From contig PGYT01000002.1 in the NCBI GenBank assembly GCA_002839805.1, forward strand, positions 1-64,000: a stretch of 64,000 nucleotides of DNA, written 5' to 3'. Every line of letters begins with the position of its first letter. Position 1 is the first letter of the stretch. Positions 43,089-52,311 of this stretch are shown piece by piece. The translations under genes and the position numbers were made by a program. The DNA comes from Ignavibacteriae bacterium HGW-Ignavibacteriae-2 (lineage in GTDB: Bacteria; Bacteroidota; Ignavibacteria; Ignavibacteriales; Melioribacteraceae). The notes beneath the pieces were generated by a model. That model was not told where the DNA came from. It did not search any database and saw only the letters and a program-made list of their open reading frames with translations.

Positions 43089-44672
43089 ATGAACTTAAAT
43101 AAACTCAGAACAGTAAGAATAATTATTTCAAATATAATTTTATTTCTTACTACACTCCTTTTTGTGGAATTATCAGGAAATTATACTGTTAGTTTTTCGG
43201 ACTACGTGTTATTTCCCCAGTTTATTCCATCACTGTTAAGTTTTCTTCATAATCCGGCATTTATTGCCTCAGGATTTATAATTATACTAGTTTTAACGGT
43301 TCTTTTCGGCAGGATTTATTGTTCATTTGTTTGCCCATTAGGAATTATGATGGATCTGATTTTATTTGTGAGGAAGAAATATTATAAATTCAGTACCCGC
43401 AAAAAATTCAGATTTACATTTATTAAATCTTACAACCTAATTCGTTATTCAATTCTTAGCGCAACTTTTCTATTATTATTTACAGGCGTATCAACTCTAA
43501 TTGTACTTTTGGATCCTTACAGTGTTTTTGGACGACTGATTACAAATTTTATTCGTCCTGTTTTTATAGGGATAAATAATTTGTTAGTCGCCTTTTTAGA
43601 AATGTTAGGCAGTTATTCTGTTTCTCCTCATATATTGTATCTACCCGATTTTTGGGTTCTTTCTATACCATTTGTTTTTCTTATAATAATATTATTTTTT
43701 ACTCTCAAAAACGGAAGATTATACTGCAATACAATTTGCCCTGTTGGTGCATTGTTGGGTTTAATTTCCAATTTTCAGATTTTTAAAATTTCTATAGACG
43801 ATATTAATTGTGCGGCTTGTGGAGTATGCGAAACTCAATGCAAAGCCGGATGTATAGATTCGGGTAATAAATCGATTGATCTTACAAGGTGTGTTGCTTG
43901 TTACGATTGTTTAGACAGCTGCCCAACTGAAGCGATTTCAATTAATACCAAGCAGCCCGTAAAAGTATTAAAGAGCAACTTAAAAACTAAAGTAAAAGGG
44001 AGAAGAAGTTTTTTGATAAGTGCGGGTTTACTTACAGGAACAGCAATCAAAACAATTTATGGGCAAGGGGATACAATAAAAGTATATAAAGACAGTACAA
44101 TTCCGGAAAAAAGAACTTCCCCGATTTCGCCACCCGGTTCAATTAGTATTGAGCATTTTATTTCGAATTGCACAGCATGCACATTATGCGTCAGCGTTTG
44201 TCCCACCGGCGTTCTGCAGCCTTCATTTATTGAATACGGTATTGAAGGTTTATTGATGCCCCACATGTCTAATAAAATAGGATTTTGTAATTTTGAATGT
44301 ACAATCTGCGGGGATGTTTGTCCAAATGATGCGATACTGCCTCTTAAAAATGAAAATAAAAAAATCACTCAGATCGGCAAAGTAAAATTCATTAAAGAAA
44401 ATTGTGTTGTTTACACTCAAAAAACCGATTGCGGTGCCTGCGCGGAACACTGTCCCACTAAAGCGGTTAAGATGGAACTTGATGCCGAATTAAATTTAAG
44501 GGTTCCTATTATCACCGAAGAACTATGCGTTGGATGCGGAGCCTGTGAGCATGCATGCCCCACTAAACCATTTAAATCAATATATGTTGATGGTAATCCG
44601 GTTCATCAAATCGCAGAAAAACCGAAGGATGAAAAGCTTGAAATTATAGAAGAAGAAGATTTTCCATTTTAA
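43089..44672 (+). CDS. NapH-NapG-like fused membrane polyferredoxin
   Basis: The protein has 527 residues. The N-terminal half has five or so helices with the NapH/NosR-type motifs GRIYCSFVCPLG and GRLYCNTICPVG, followed by two [4Fe-4S] clusters (CAACGVCETQC, CVACYDCLDSCP). Near residue 300 an internal GRRSFLISAGLLTG, a Tat-like twin-arginine helix, begins a second half that looks like NapG/MauM: SPPGS, CTACTLCVSVCP, CTICGDVCP, CGACAEHCP and CVGCGACEHACP. It is therefore a one-chain electron-transfer module. ATG 43089 is preferred over TTG 43086. Confidence 0.88.
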   Translation: MNLNKLRTVRIIISNIILFLTTLLFVELSGNYTVSFSDYVLFPQFIPSLLSFLHNPAFIASGFIIILVLTVLFGRIYCSFVCPLGIMMDLILFVRKKYYKFSTRKKFRFTFIKSYNLIRYSILSATFLLLFTGVSTLIVLLDPYSVFGRLITNFIRPVFIGINNLLVAFLEMLGSYSVSPHILYLPDFWVLSIPFVFLIIILFFTLKNGRLYCNTICPVGALLGLISNFQIFKISIDDINCAACGVCETQCKAGCIDSGNKSIDLTRCVACYDCLDSCPTEAISINTKQPVKVLKSNLKTKVKGRRSFLISAGLLTGTAIKTIYGQGDTIKVYKDSTIPEKRTSPISPPGSISIEHFISNCTACTLCVSVCPTGVLQPSFIEYGIEGLLMPHMSNKIGFCNFECTICGDVCPNDAILPLKNENKKITQIGKVKFIKENCVVYTQKTDCGACAEHCPTKAVKMELDAELNLRVPIITEELCVGCGACEHACPTKPFKSIYVDGNPVHQIAEKPKDEKLEIIEEEDFPF

Positions 44673-44722
44673 TCTTTTTTTAGATCTATTATTTAACTCC
44701 GTACATAAATTAATTATGCATT

Positions 44723-46180
44723 TTATTTTATGCCCAGCTCTTTGCACATTCTATAGAAATTGGATGGAGCCAAACCCAGTTTTTCAGCAGCACTGGAATC
44801 CGAGCTGGAGATACTGCGCACATATTTAAAATATTTTGTTCTGAATATTTTTTCTATATCCTTTAGCGGAAGCACCTGCCCGAAATTTATTTCTTCAAAA
44901 TTTGTTTCATCTTTCAGGATCATATGATTTTTTAGTATCATAGGATTGCTTATATCTTTGGCTGTAATAATGCCATTACAATTTAACACAAGTCTCTGTG
45001 CAACATTTCTTAACTCTCTAACATTTCCTGGCCATTTATAATTAAGCAGTATTTCGTTAGCTTCCTCAGATATTTCCGGAGTCTCAACACCAAGGTCCAT
45101 ACTGAAATACTGCATAAAATGATCGAACAGCTGTAGAATATCGTTTCCCCTCTGACGTAATGGAACTATATCAATTGGCACAACATTCAATCTGTAATAT
45201 AAGTCTTCTCTAAATCTGTTTGTATTTACTTCATGTGCCAGGTTTTTATTAGTTGCAGCAATAATCCGAACATTAACCGATATTTTTTGAGTCCTTCCTA
45301 TTTTTTCTATCTCACCTTCCTGAATTACTCTTAGCAGTTTTACCTGAGCGGAAAGAGGCAACTCTCCCACCTCATCCAAAAAAATAGTTCCATTATGGGC
45401 GATTTCAAATAAACCGGACTTACCGGAATTGGTTGCTCCAGTAAATGCTCCTTTTTCGTATCCGAATAACTCGCTTTCCAAAAGATCACCCGGTATACTG
45501 CCGCAATTAATTGGAATAAAATTTTCATATTTCCTGTTACTTTTTAGATGAAGATTCCAGGCGACAAGTTCTTTCCCCGTACCTGATGGTCCATTAATTA
45601 GAATACTAACGTCGCTCTTAGCGTATTTCTCAATATTTTCCTTTAATTGAATTATAGGTTTAGACTGTCCGATAATTTTTTTTGAATCCAAAAGACTTTC
45701 AATATTCTTTTTTAATCTGCTGTCAGATCTCAGTTTATGTTTTTCAAGTTTCTTTTTTTCGTAGGCGTTAAAAATACTAAGTATAAAATCGGTCGGCTGA
45801 TAGATATAGTCCTCTATATTGCCGGGATATTTGGTACAATACCAAAAAGCTCCTGATTTTATCAGGTTATTGGCAAATTCATAATCAGTAATATTAATCG
45901 TCATTTTCGTAATTATTATTATCTGAATAAACGGATCAACATCTTTAATTTTCCTAATAAGTTCTTCGCCCATCAGCCCGCCGGAAATCTGATAGTCTAG
46001 AATTACAACATCAAATTTATCGGGATATGTTTTTATAAGCTCAAGCGCAGCCCGACCGTTAGAAACAATTTCGGAAATTTGAATACGGGTGTGGTAATAA
46101 CTTATAGTATTTTTTACACGATTTACGTCAAAATCTTCATCTTCAATTAAAAGTATATTAATATGAGTTTGTTTACTCAT
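44723..46180 (-). CDS. Sigma-54-dependent response regulator (NtrC family)
   Basis: The protein has 485 residues. The receiver domain has acidic residues EDED near position 13 and the phosphoacceptor D62 in VVILDYQ. The central AAA+ domain carries GPSGTGKE (Walker A), the sigma-54-contact GAFTGA and FLDEVGELP (Walker B). A Fis-type helix-turn-helix ends the chain (AAEKLGLAPSNFYRM). ATG 46180 follows AAGGAG; an in-frame TTG lies two codons upstream. The cognate kinase gene is 10 bases upstream. No clear sigma-54 promoter was found in the window by eye. Confidence 0.94.
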   Translation of the reverse strand: MSKQTHINILLIEDEDFDVNRVKNTISYYHTRIQISEIVSNGRAALELIKTYPDKFDVVILDYQISGGLMGEELIRKIKDVDPFIQIIIITKMTINITDYEFANNLIKSGAFWYCTKYPGNIEDYIYQPTDFILSIFNAYEKKKLEKHKLRSDSRLKKNIESLLDSKKIIGQSKPIIQLKENIEKYAKSDVSILINGPSGTGKELVAWNLHLKSNRKYENFIPINCGSIPGDLLESELFGYEKGAFTGATNSGKSGLFEIAHNGTIFLDEVGELPLSAQVKLLRVIQEGEIEKIGRTQKISVNVRIIAATNKNLAHEVNTNRFREDLYYRLNVVPIDIVPLRQRGNDILQLFDHFMQYFSMDLGVETPEISEEANEILLNYKWPGNVRELRNVAQRLVLNCNGIITAKDISNPMILKNHMILKDETNFEEINFGQVLPLKDIEKIFRTKYFKYVRSISSSDSSAAEKLGLAPSNFYRMCKELGIK

Positions 46181-46190
46181 CAGCAACTCC

Positions 46191-47672
46191 TTAATTATAA
46201 ATTGTAATTATAAATCGACACCCTTGAACTTCGTTATTTTCAACATCCAAACCCCATCCGCAGCGGCCAACAGCCATCTGATAAGCAATATAACATCCGT
46301 AACCGGAGTTTGCGCCCTCAATTTTTTTTGTTGACTCGTTTTCGAGAAATATTTTTTTAATTCCTTTTTCACCGGTTTGTAATAGTTCTTTTGTAACCCC
46401 AACGCCGTTATCCGATATTATAATTTTAGAAACATTATTAACTATATCGTATTTAGTAATAAGAGAAATTTTTACGGATTTTTTTTTACCGTGGTCTATA
46501 CTGTTCTGAATAAGCGGCTCAAGAATTTCCCAAACTACAAATTCATTTATGGGAACCGCCGGCAGTTTTTGGTCAAGATCTAAATCAAATTCAAACATCT
46601 CATTCTTGCTTGATATTCTCAGGAACACGTATTTTAAAATAAACTGAATTACCTGATTAATATTTGTGCGAAACATCGGATTTACGATTGTATTGATAGG
46701 TTGATCGTACCACTTCATATCATAAATTATTCTCGATATAAAATTGGAGTAAGTTACGACACGTGTTTTTGTGTCTTCAATATTTTCGGTGTTTAATTGA
46801 CGAACATCCTCCTTAATAAATCCTATAATTTTTTCCGCTTTATGATGAGTGTGGTAAATTCGTTTGGTAAATAGGGCCTCTTTTTCGAGCCTTATTTGTT
46901 TCCTTAAATTTTCCTCGTGTTCAATAAAAAGATCCTGTTGAGCTTCGTTCCTTTCTTTTACCGCCTGCGAAGATACAAGATAAATAGCAATTAGGCCCAG
47001 AAGAATCAAAAAAGAATAGATAATTGCTACTTTGCCAAAATTGGCATTTACCTCGTCTGTTAAAAATGTAAAGTTGGGAGTAATTTTCATATACATAACA
47101 CCCAAATATTCGCCGTCCGGAACAAATGGAACCAGTATATTAAAAGTTCTCTGATCCTCAAGTGTGCTGAAAATAACTTCGGCTTCCCGCATGTTTTCTT
47201 TCAATTTCAAAAATAATTGCACACCCTCGGAATGCTGATCGTTTTCCCCGTTATAAGGCTCAAGCTCATTTGAGATGTAAGAATTAAGTTTATTTCCGCT
47301 ATCAATAATATATATCCGTTGGTTCTTCTTTAGAATAAGACAAATATCTTCCACATCTTTTTGGAGCAGTTGCTGTTTAAAAATAACATTAAAGGAGGCA
47401 ATCAATTTTCGTTTTTCATAATCAGTCACTGATTCAAACAAAAACAAATTTTCGAATAATAATTCCATGCTTGTAGAGGTAACAATAGCCAGCCTTTCCG
47501 CGGAGTATTTCTGATACCAGCCTTGCGTTTCATCCAAAAAATCTTTTAAAGATGATTTTTGGACAAAGGCTAATATTATCTGAAAGGATATAAATATCGC
47601 AAAAAAGATTGTTATGTGTCTAATTTCGAACCTGTACTGCGAAAACTTATTTCGAATTCTTTGTTTTATCAT
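46191..47672 (-). CDS. Membrane sensor histidine kinase
   Basis: The protein has 493 residues. One helix near the N-terminus (ITIFFAIFISFQIILAFVQ), a sensing region of about 180 residues outside, a second helix (VAIIYSFLILLGLIAIYLV) and a coiled linker precede the kinase core. The phosphoacceptor region reads IYHTHHKAEK with His 274, 276 and 277. The ATP-binding domain has N in EPLIQNSIDHG, SDNGVG and GANSGYG. It should phosphorylate the sigma-54 regulator encoded next. The sensing region resembles a Cache-type fold in pattern only. Confidence 0.9.
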   Translation of the reverse strand: MIKQRIRNKFSQYRFEIRHITIFFAIFISFQIILAFVQKSSLKDFLDETQGWYQKYSAERLAIVTSTSMELLFENLFLFESVTDYEKRKLIASFNVIFKQQLLQKDVEDICLILKKNQRIYIIDSGNKLNSYISNELEPYNGENDQHSEGVQLFLKLKENMREAEVIFSTLEDQRTFNILVPFVPDGEYLGVMYMKITPNFTFLTDEVNANFGKVAIIYSFLILLGLIAIYLVSSQAVKERNEAQQDLFIEHEENLRKQIRLEKEALFTKRIYHTHHKAEKIIGFIKEDVRQLNTENIEDTKTRVVTYSNFISRIIYDMKWYDQPINTIVNPMFRTNINQVIQFILKYVFLRISSKNEMFEFDLDLDQKLPAVPINEFVVWEILEPLIQNSIDHGKKKSVKISLITKYDIVNNVSKIIISDNGVGVTKELLQTGEKGIKKIFLENESTKKIEGANSGYGCYIAYQMAVGRCGWGLDVENNEVQGCRFIITIYN

Positions 47673-47686
47673 TATTGCCCGTAAAC

Positions 47687-48994
47687 TTAAAATTCTTTTG
47701 GAATAACTTTTTCGAACTGAATATTATTAGTGGTTTTTTCAAGTGATTCTTCAACTGAAATTTCTTTACGAATTGCCATTCCAAAAAAATGTGACATAAT
47801 TTCGGAATAACGAGTGTACTCTACATGACTCGGTCTATGAACACCGGTTTTTATTATATCTTTAGATTTATGAATTTCAGGAAATTTTTTAATATAAAAC
47901 TGATCGTCGTATATCTTGTTGATAACGGGATAAAATCCCGATTGTTCGTAAAATAATTCCTGAGAATCATTACTCAGTAAAAATTTTATAAAATGAACTA
48001 CTTCCTCTTTTTTATCAGAAAATTTTGATACCATCAAGTTCCAGCCTCCAAATACGGATGTAGGTTTGCCATCTTTAAAATGAGGGAGCGGCGCCTTACG
48101 AAGTTTTTTCTGTTTTTCCAGATCAAACGGGGATTCTTCAAAATCTTTATCGTAGCTCACCCATCCGTGTATAAAGAGAGCGTCATTTTTTATAAAATAT
48201 TCGTAGCTAGGTATTTCAGTAAACTCACTGGCGATTTTTGGAGTGGCTCCATATTTATTTATTAGATCCACTAAAAACTGCAGGGATTTTTTGGCTTCAT
48301 CGGTATTAAAATTAAAACCGTATTCAACAAAATAATCGGGCTTAATGCTTAAAATCATTTCCATAAAACTGCATATTAGTCCTTCGTATTCTGCGGCGGG
48401 AAAAATATAAAATGGATTTGCAGGGAGTTTATTTTTAAGTAATAAAAAATCTTCCCATGTAATATAATTTTGTAGCTGGTCAATAATTTCGTCACTATTC
48501 TCGGACTGCTTAATCAAGTCTTCTCTGTAATACATAATTCCCTGAACCAAATCCAGGGGCATGGCAACAAGTTCCCCATCGTAATAACATGACTCCAAAG
48601 CCGAGCTAAGTATTCGTGATCTTTCTTCGTCAGTAAAATATTTATCCAAAGGTTCGCACCATTTAGCAAATCTTTGCACCCAAACCAAATCCACAGCAAA
48701 AAGGTCAATACCGTCACCGCGTCCGCGTAAAGACCTTGCCAGCAACTCTTTTCTTTCGTTTGTAGAAAAATCAAAATTAGGAAAATCTATTGGAATAACT
48801 CTAACTTTGCCGGCCATTTTTAAATTATATCGGTCAATCAAAATTTTATGAGCTTTAGTTATCCTATCTGCAAAATATATTTCAGTTACTTTATCTGAGG
48901 ATGAATAAATTTCGATAAAATGAATTAAGACGTAAACGAGTGAGACTACTAAAAGAAAAATTAGTCCCCATTTCTGTTTTATCTTTAAAGTCAT
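47687..48994 (-). CDS. Extracellular solute-binding protein (family 1), probable signal receptor
   Basis: The protein has 435 residues. An uncleaved-looking N-terminal helix (GLIFLLVVSLVYVLIHFIEIY) precedes a sugar-binding-protein fold: KAHKILIDRYN, DLFAVDLVWVQRF, MPLDLVQGIMYYREDL and an FGGWNLMVSKFSDKKEEVVHFIKFLLS segment. Such proteins usually feed ABC importers, but no permease or ATPase is nearby. The gene lies 15 bases before a kinase gene and so likely supplies the ligand-binding part of a three-part sensing system (inference). A sugar ligand is plausible because a mannanase gene lies upstream. Confidence 0.88.
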   Translation of the reverse strand: MTLKIKQKWGLIFLLVVSLVYVLIHFIEIYSSSDKVTEIYFADRITKAHKILIDRYNLKMAGKVRVIPIDFPNFDFSTNERKELLARSLRGRGDGIDLFAVDLVWVQRFAKWCEPLDKYFTDEERSRILSSALESCYYDGELVAMPLDLVQGIMYYREDLIKQSENSDEIIDQLQNYITWEDFLLLKNKLPANPFYIFPAAEYEGLICSFMEMILSIKPDYFVEYGFNFNTDEAKKSLQFLVDLINKYGATPKIASEFTEIPSYEYFIKNDALFIHGWVSYDKDFEESPFDLEKQKKLRKAPLPHFKDGKPTSVFGGWNLMVSKFSDKKEEVVHFIKFLLSNDSQELFYEQSGFYPVINKIYDDQFYIKKFPEIHKSKDIIKTGVHRPSHVEYTRYSEIMSHFFGMAIRKEISVEESLEKTTNNIQFEKVIPKEF

Positions 48995-49396
48995 TTATTT
49001 TTTACCAAATTCTTTTTAATTAAATAGTGGAACAAGCATTATGCCAATAATTGAAAGTGAATTAAAACCCTTCAAATCGAGCATATTTTATAATTGACTG
49101 GCGTAAACTTACTATTATATTAACATATTTTTATTAAAATGATAAAATTAAATTCGTTATACTTTTTGGAAAACAATTCAATTAACAAACTATAAGCGAG
49201 CTATTTTTCTTTATAATACTTGTTCTCGGCGGGAAAACTAAATTTGTTATCGCTTTCAAATTCTTTCGGATCAACTTCGGATTAATTTAAAATATTTTTT
49301 TCTGATCGAATTTAGAATTAAAATCTTTCTCCTAAAATGAATCAGTCTATTAGATAAGTAAAATTAAATATTTTATTCATTTTAACTTTTCTGCAA
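48995..49396. other. Gene-free stretch between mannanase and solute-binding protein
   Basis: This is about 400 bases. The left part should contain the promoter of the sensor operon. A long-loop inverted repeat (TAAAATGAAT at 49333 with ATTCATTTTA at 49375) could be a weak terminator for the mannanase gene. No coding or RNA element was recognised. Confidence 0.45.
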
Positions 49397-52285
49397 TTAT
49401 TTCAAAAGAATCATTTTCTCCGCTTTTTTATAATTGTCCGCGCTTAATCTTAATGTATAGACTCCGCTGGCAAGATTTTTCCCGTCAAAAATAATTTCGT
49501 ATCTGCCTGCATTTTTAAATTCATCCACTAAAGTAAATACCTTTCTTCCGAGAATATCGAACACATCTAGTGTTACATCAGTTCCACGCGCAATTTCATA
49601 ACGTATTCGGGTTGAAGGATTAAATGGATTAGGATAATTTTGATAAAGTACATGATTGACAGGAATATTAGGATCGTTAAATGTTATTCCCACAATATCG
49701 CCCAGAGTAACATTCGCAGGTCTATTTCCCTCATCGTAATAGGACCATTGCGAGCCAAGGTCAGCTATAATTCCCTTAGCGTTAAAAACACGCCCGTCGA
49801 AACTTCCGACATAAGACCCCGCCGGTGCGTGAACCTCGACGGCAAATGTGTTTTTACCCACCTCAAAATAAGACAATTCAGTAGCGTCGAAAGTTATAAT
49901 TTTATTTACCGAAGCCGAACTTGTTGCTTTTGTGCTATAACTTAAAATAGAATCCGCTGGAAGGTTTATTCTTTCAATTTCTTTTCCATTCAAATAAATC
50001 GCAGCCCCACCCTGACATTTGATCAAAAAAGCCATAGTAGCTGGTAATTCGGCAAAATCAAATTCTTTACGCACATATAAAGTTTTTACTTCTGCGGATA
50101 TTGTTTTAACTCCGCTGTTACTGCCTATTGGAGCAGCGCCAACACTCCATGCCGATGAAGGATATCGATTTTCGTTCCAAGCAATTGGAACTCTTAGAGT
50201 ATCCACCATAAAAGTTATTGCAAGTGCATTGGAAGTCGTATTCCCTAAAACATCCCTCGCCTGAACATAAATTGTTTTAGTTTCACCCTGCTTTCCGGTT
50301 ATTGTTGTGGAATGAGTATATTTACCTTCACCATGAGAAAAAGAGAAAGGCATTAAATCGAATGACTGATATGTATAGCCGAACTTTAAAAAAGCCCGCT
50401 CGTCGGTTTTAACCTCAATAAGTACATCTTCAGAAATAGAAATTAGAATCGTATCGTGAGCCGATGTAAAAAATGGAGGTGAGATATCTTCTTTAGGAAT
50501 ACTGTACATATCAGGTAAACTGCTTTCGAAAAGAACATAAGGATCGTTGTAAAATCTAATAAAATCTGGAACACTTGAATGACCGGGAAACGGAGCGAAA
50601 TGATGCGAAGTACTGGCGTTACGCCAAACCGCCGCGTAAGAAATATTTCTTGCCAACTCATCATTTTTAATCGGTTCCAGCAATATATCTGTAAACCAAT
50701 TATTTATAACCAGCAGTTCATTTCCAACTTCGGTTAATGCCGCTAATTTATCTCTTTGTTTGGCGTGCTGCACAATCGTTTTCATTCCATTTAGGAATTC
50801 ATCTTTTTCAGAAAGCGGAACAGGGTTTCTGCTGAAGTATTTATCCGTGCCGAAAATATCCACGTAATTATCACCGGGGTAGGTTGCCAAATATTGATTA
50901 CCGCTGTATACATGTTCGAGCGAAGGCGACAACGCGTACAACAAATTATGAACATTAAGTTCATCCCTCAGATATTCAACAGTAAATTGCCAGATTGCGT
51001 TATATTCTTCGGTTGTCCTATGCCCGGCGCCCCACCAAAACCAGCCGCCTGTGTGCTCGTGATATGGACGAAAAATAACGGGGATAGATTCGCCATTAGC
51101 GCCTCGTAATGATTTGAAAAAACCGGCTATTTTCCGCAGCAATGTTTTATATTGTTCATGACGAGATCCGCCCGGTAAAATAGTAGCTACAATTCTTTCG
51201 TTATTTACGTCCTCCTTATAAAATCCGCGCCCGTCCGGATCATACTGATGCCAGCACATTGTAATAATTCCGCCACCGTTATAAGCGGAACTCAAACGAT
51301 ATTTAACACCTTCTATATCCCTATTATTCTGGATCTGATTAATGTCTTCACTAAAAATTGCCGGGTAATCACCCACTATATCAAATATATCGCTTCTGTC
51401 GTTATCCCCACTCCAGCCTACTCCATAGCCTGTAGCGTCGTGCATACCGAACATCAAGGAACTTTCGGCAATCGTTTCCATATTCAGAAACAGGTATCTT
51501 GTTTGCTTGGTCGATTTTTTGTCGACCAAATTTAAGTCCACCGAATGTACACTTGTTTCATAATTCACACATGCGTCATACAGATTCCATATCGCGGTTT
51601 CAAGCTCAACGGGATCTTCACTATGAGCATTAATGAATTCTTTAGCGATGTTTATCTTTGATTGCAATATTAATTTTGAACCGGTAAAATAATCTCCTTC
51701 ATCATTTCCTTCCACGGTATTAGCAATTAGTTTTTGAGCTGAATTAATAGCGAATTCTAATTCGTCGTAATTTAGGGCAAACTTAGCACTGTCACCAAAA
51801 GATATATCATCGAGGAATATTTCACCGTTTTTGTTTAGACTTGTACCGCCATCAAAATATAAATACATCTTTGTAATAATTTTACTGTTAGTATTATTTA
51901 CTTCGAATGTCATTTTACGCCAGGCACCGTCACCGATAATATTCTGAGTAATTAAAGGTACCTCCTGACCATTTGTAGGTTTAATTGAAAAAACAGTATT
52001 CACATTCGATTTAATGCTGAAAGTAATAATGGGTTTAGAATTAATATTAATTGTAGATGGAGGTGTAAAGTTAAAATTATCCCATAGTCCGCTGGAAGAT
52101 GTTCTTGTATATTTTATTTTTAATGCGTTATCGCTGTGACTAAGTTGAAATGTGGCGGAATGATCGGATACCCAGCCATTGATATTTCCGTCGTTAAAAT
52201 CATCTACAAACCCGGTTACCTGGGCGGATAAGTCGATTGAAAATCCTAGAAATAAGATTCCGGCTAATATGATTTTATTTAACAT
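49397..52285 (-). CDS. Secreted GH26 beta-mannanase with T9SS sorting domain
   Basis: The protein has 962 residues. The order is: signal peptide (1-21); carbohydrate-binding beta-sandwich (about 25-165, ending EIFLDDISFGD); a helical spacer (about 170-240); a GH26 catalytic barrel (about 255-600); Ig-like and beta-rich domains; and a T9SS sorting domain (NYPNPFNPSTR, ends MILLK). Catalytic acid/base Glu410 is in FRPYHEHTGGWFWWG and nucleophile Glu519 is in ALTEVGNE. GH26 enzymes cut beta-1,4-mannan or related glucans. The gene follows the parvulin gene by 26 bases. It is a likely surface or released enzyme for plant mannan. Confidence 0.94.
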   Translation of the reverse strand: MLNKIILAGILFLGFSIDLSAQVTGFVDDFNDGNINGWVSDHSATFQLSHSDNALKIKYTRTSSSGLWDNFNFTPPSTININSKPIITFSIKSNVNTVFSIKPTNGQEVPLITQNIIGDGAWRKMTFEVNNTNSKIITKMYLYFDGGTSLNKNGEIFLDDISFGDSAKFALNYDELEFAINSAQKLIANTVEGNDEGDYFTGSKLILQSKINIAKEFINAHSEDPVELETAIWNLYDACVNYETSVHSVDLNLVDKKSTKQTRYLFLNMETIAESSLMFGMHDATGYGVGWSGDNDRSDIFDIVGDYPAIFSEDINQIQNNRDIEGVKYRLSSAYNGGGIITMCWHQYDPDGRGFYKEDVNNERIVATILPGGSRHEQYKTLLRKIAGFFKSLRGANGESIPVIFRPYHEHTGGWFWWGAGHRTTEEYNAIWQFTVEYLRDELNVHNLLYALSPSLEHVYSGNQYLATYPGDNYVDIFGTDKYFSRNPVPLSEKDEFLNGMKTIVQHAKQRDKLAALTEVGNELLVINNWFTDILLEPIKNDELARNISYAAVWRNASTSHHFAPFPGHSSVPDFIRFYNDPYVLFESSLPDMYSIPKEDISPPFFTSAHDTILISISEDVLIEVKTDERAFLKFGYTYQSFDLMPFSFSHGEGKYTHSTTITGKQGETKTIYVQARDVLGNTTSNALAITFMVDTLRVPIAWNENRYPSSAWSVGAAPIGSNSGVKTISAEVKTLYVRKEFDFAELPATMAFLIKCQGGAAIYLNGKEIERINLPADSILSYSTKATSSASVNKIITFDATELSYFEVGKNTFAVEVHAPAGSYVGSFDGRVFNAKGIIADLGSQWSYYDEGNRPANVTLGDIVGITFNDPNIPVNHVLYQNYPNPFNPSTRIRYEIARGTDVTLDVFDILGRKVFTLVDEFKNAGRYEIIFDGKNLASGVYTLRLSADNYKKAEKMILLK

Positions 52286-52311
52286 TACAAGTCCTCTTTT
52301 GTTAAATAGAA

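Noticed and set aside
48995-49396. Sigma-54 promoter for the mannanase or sensor operon
   Set aside because: Read by eye, no convincing GG-N10-GC element with flanking consensus was found on either strand; a matrix scan would be needed.
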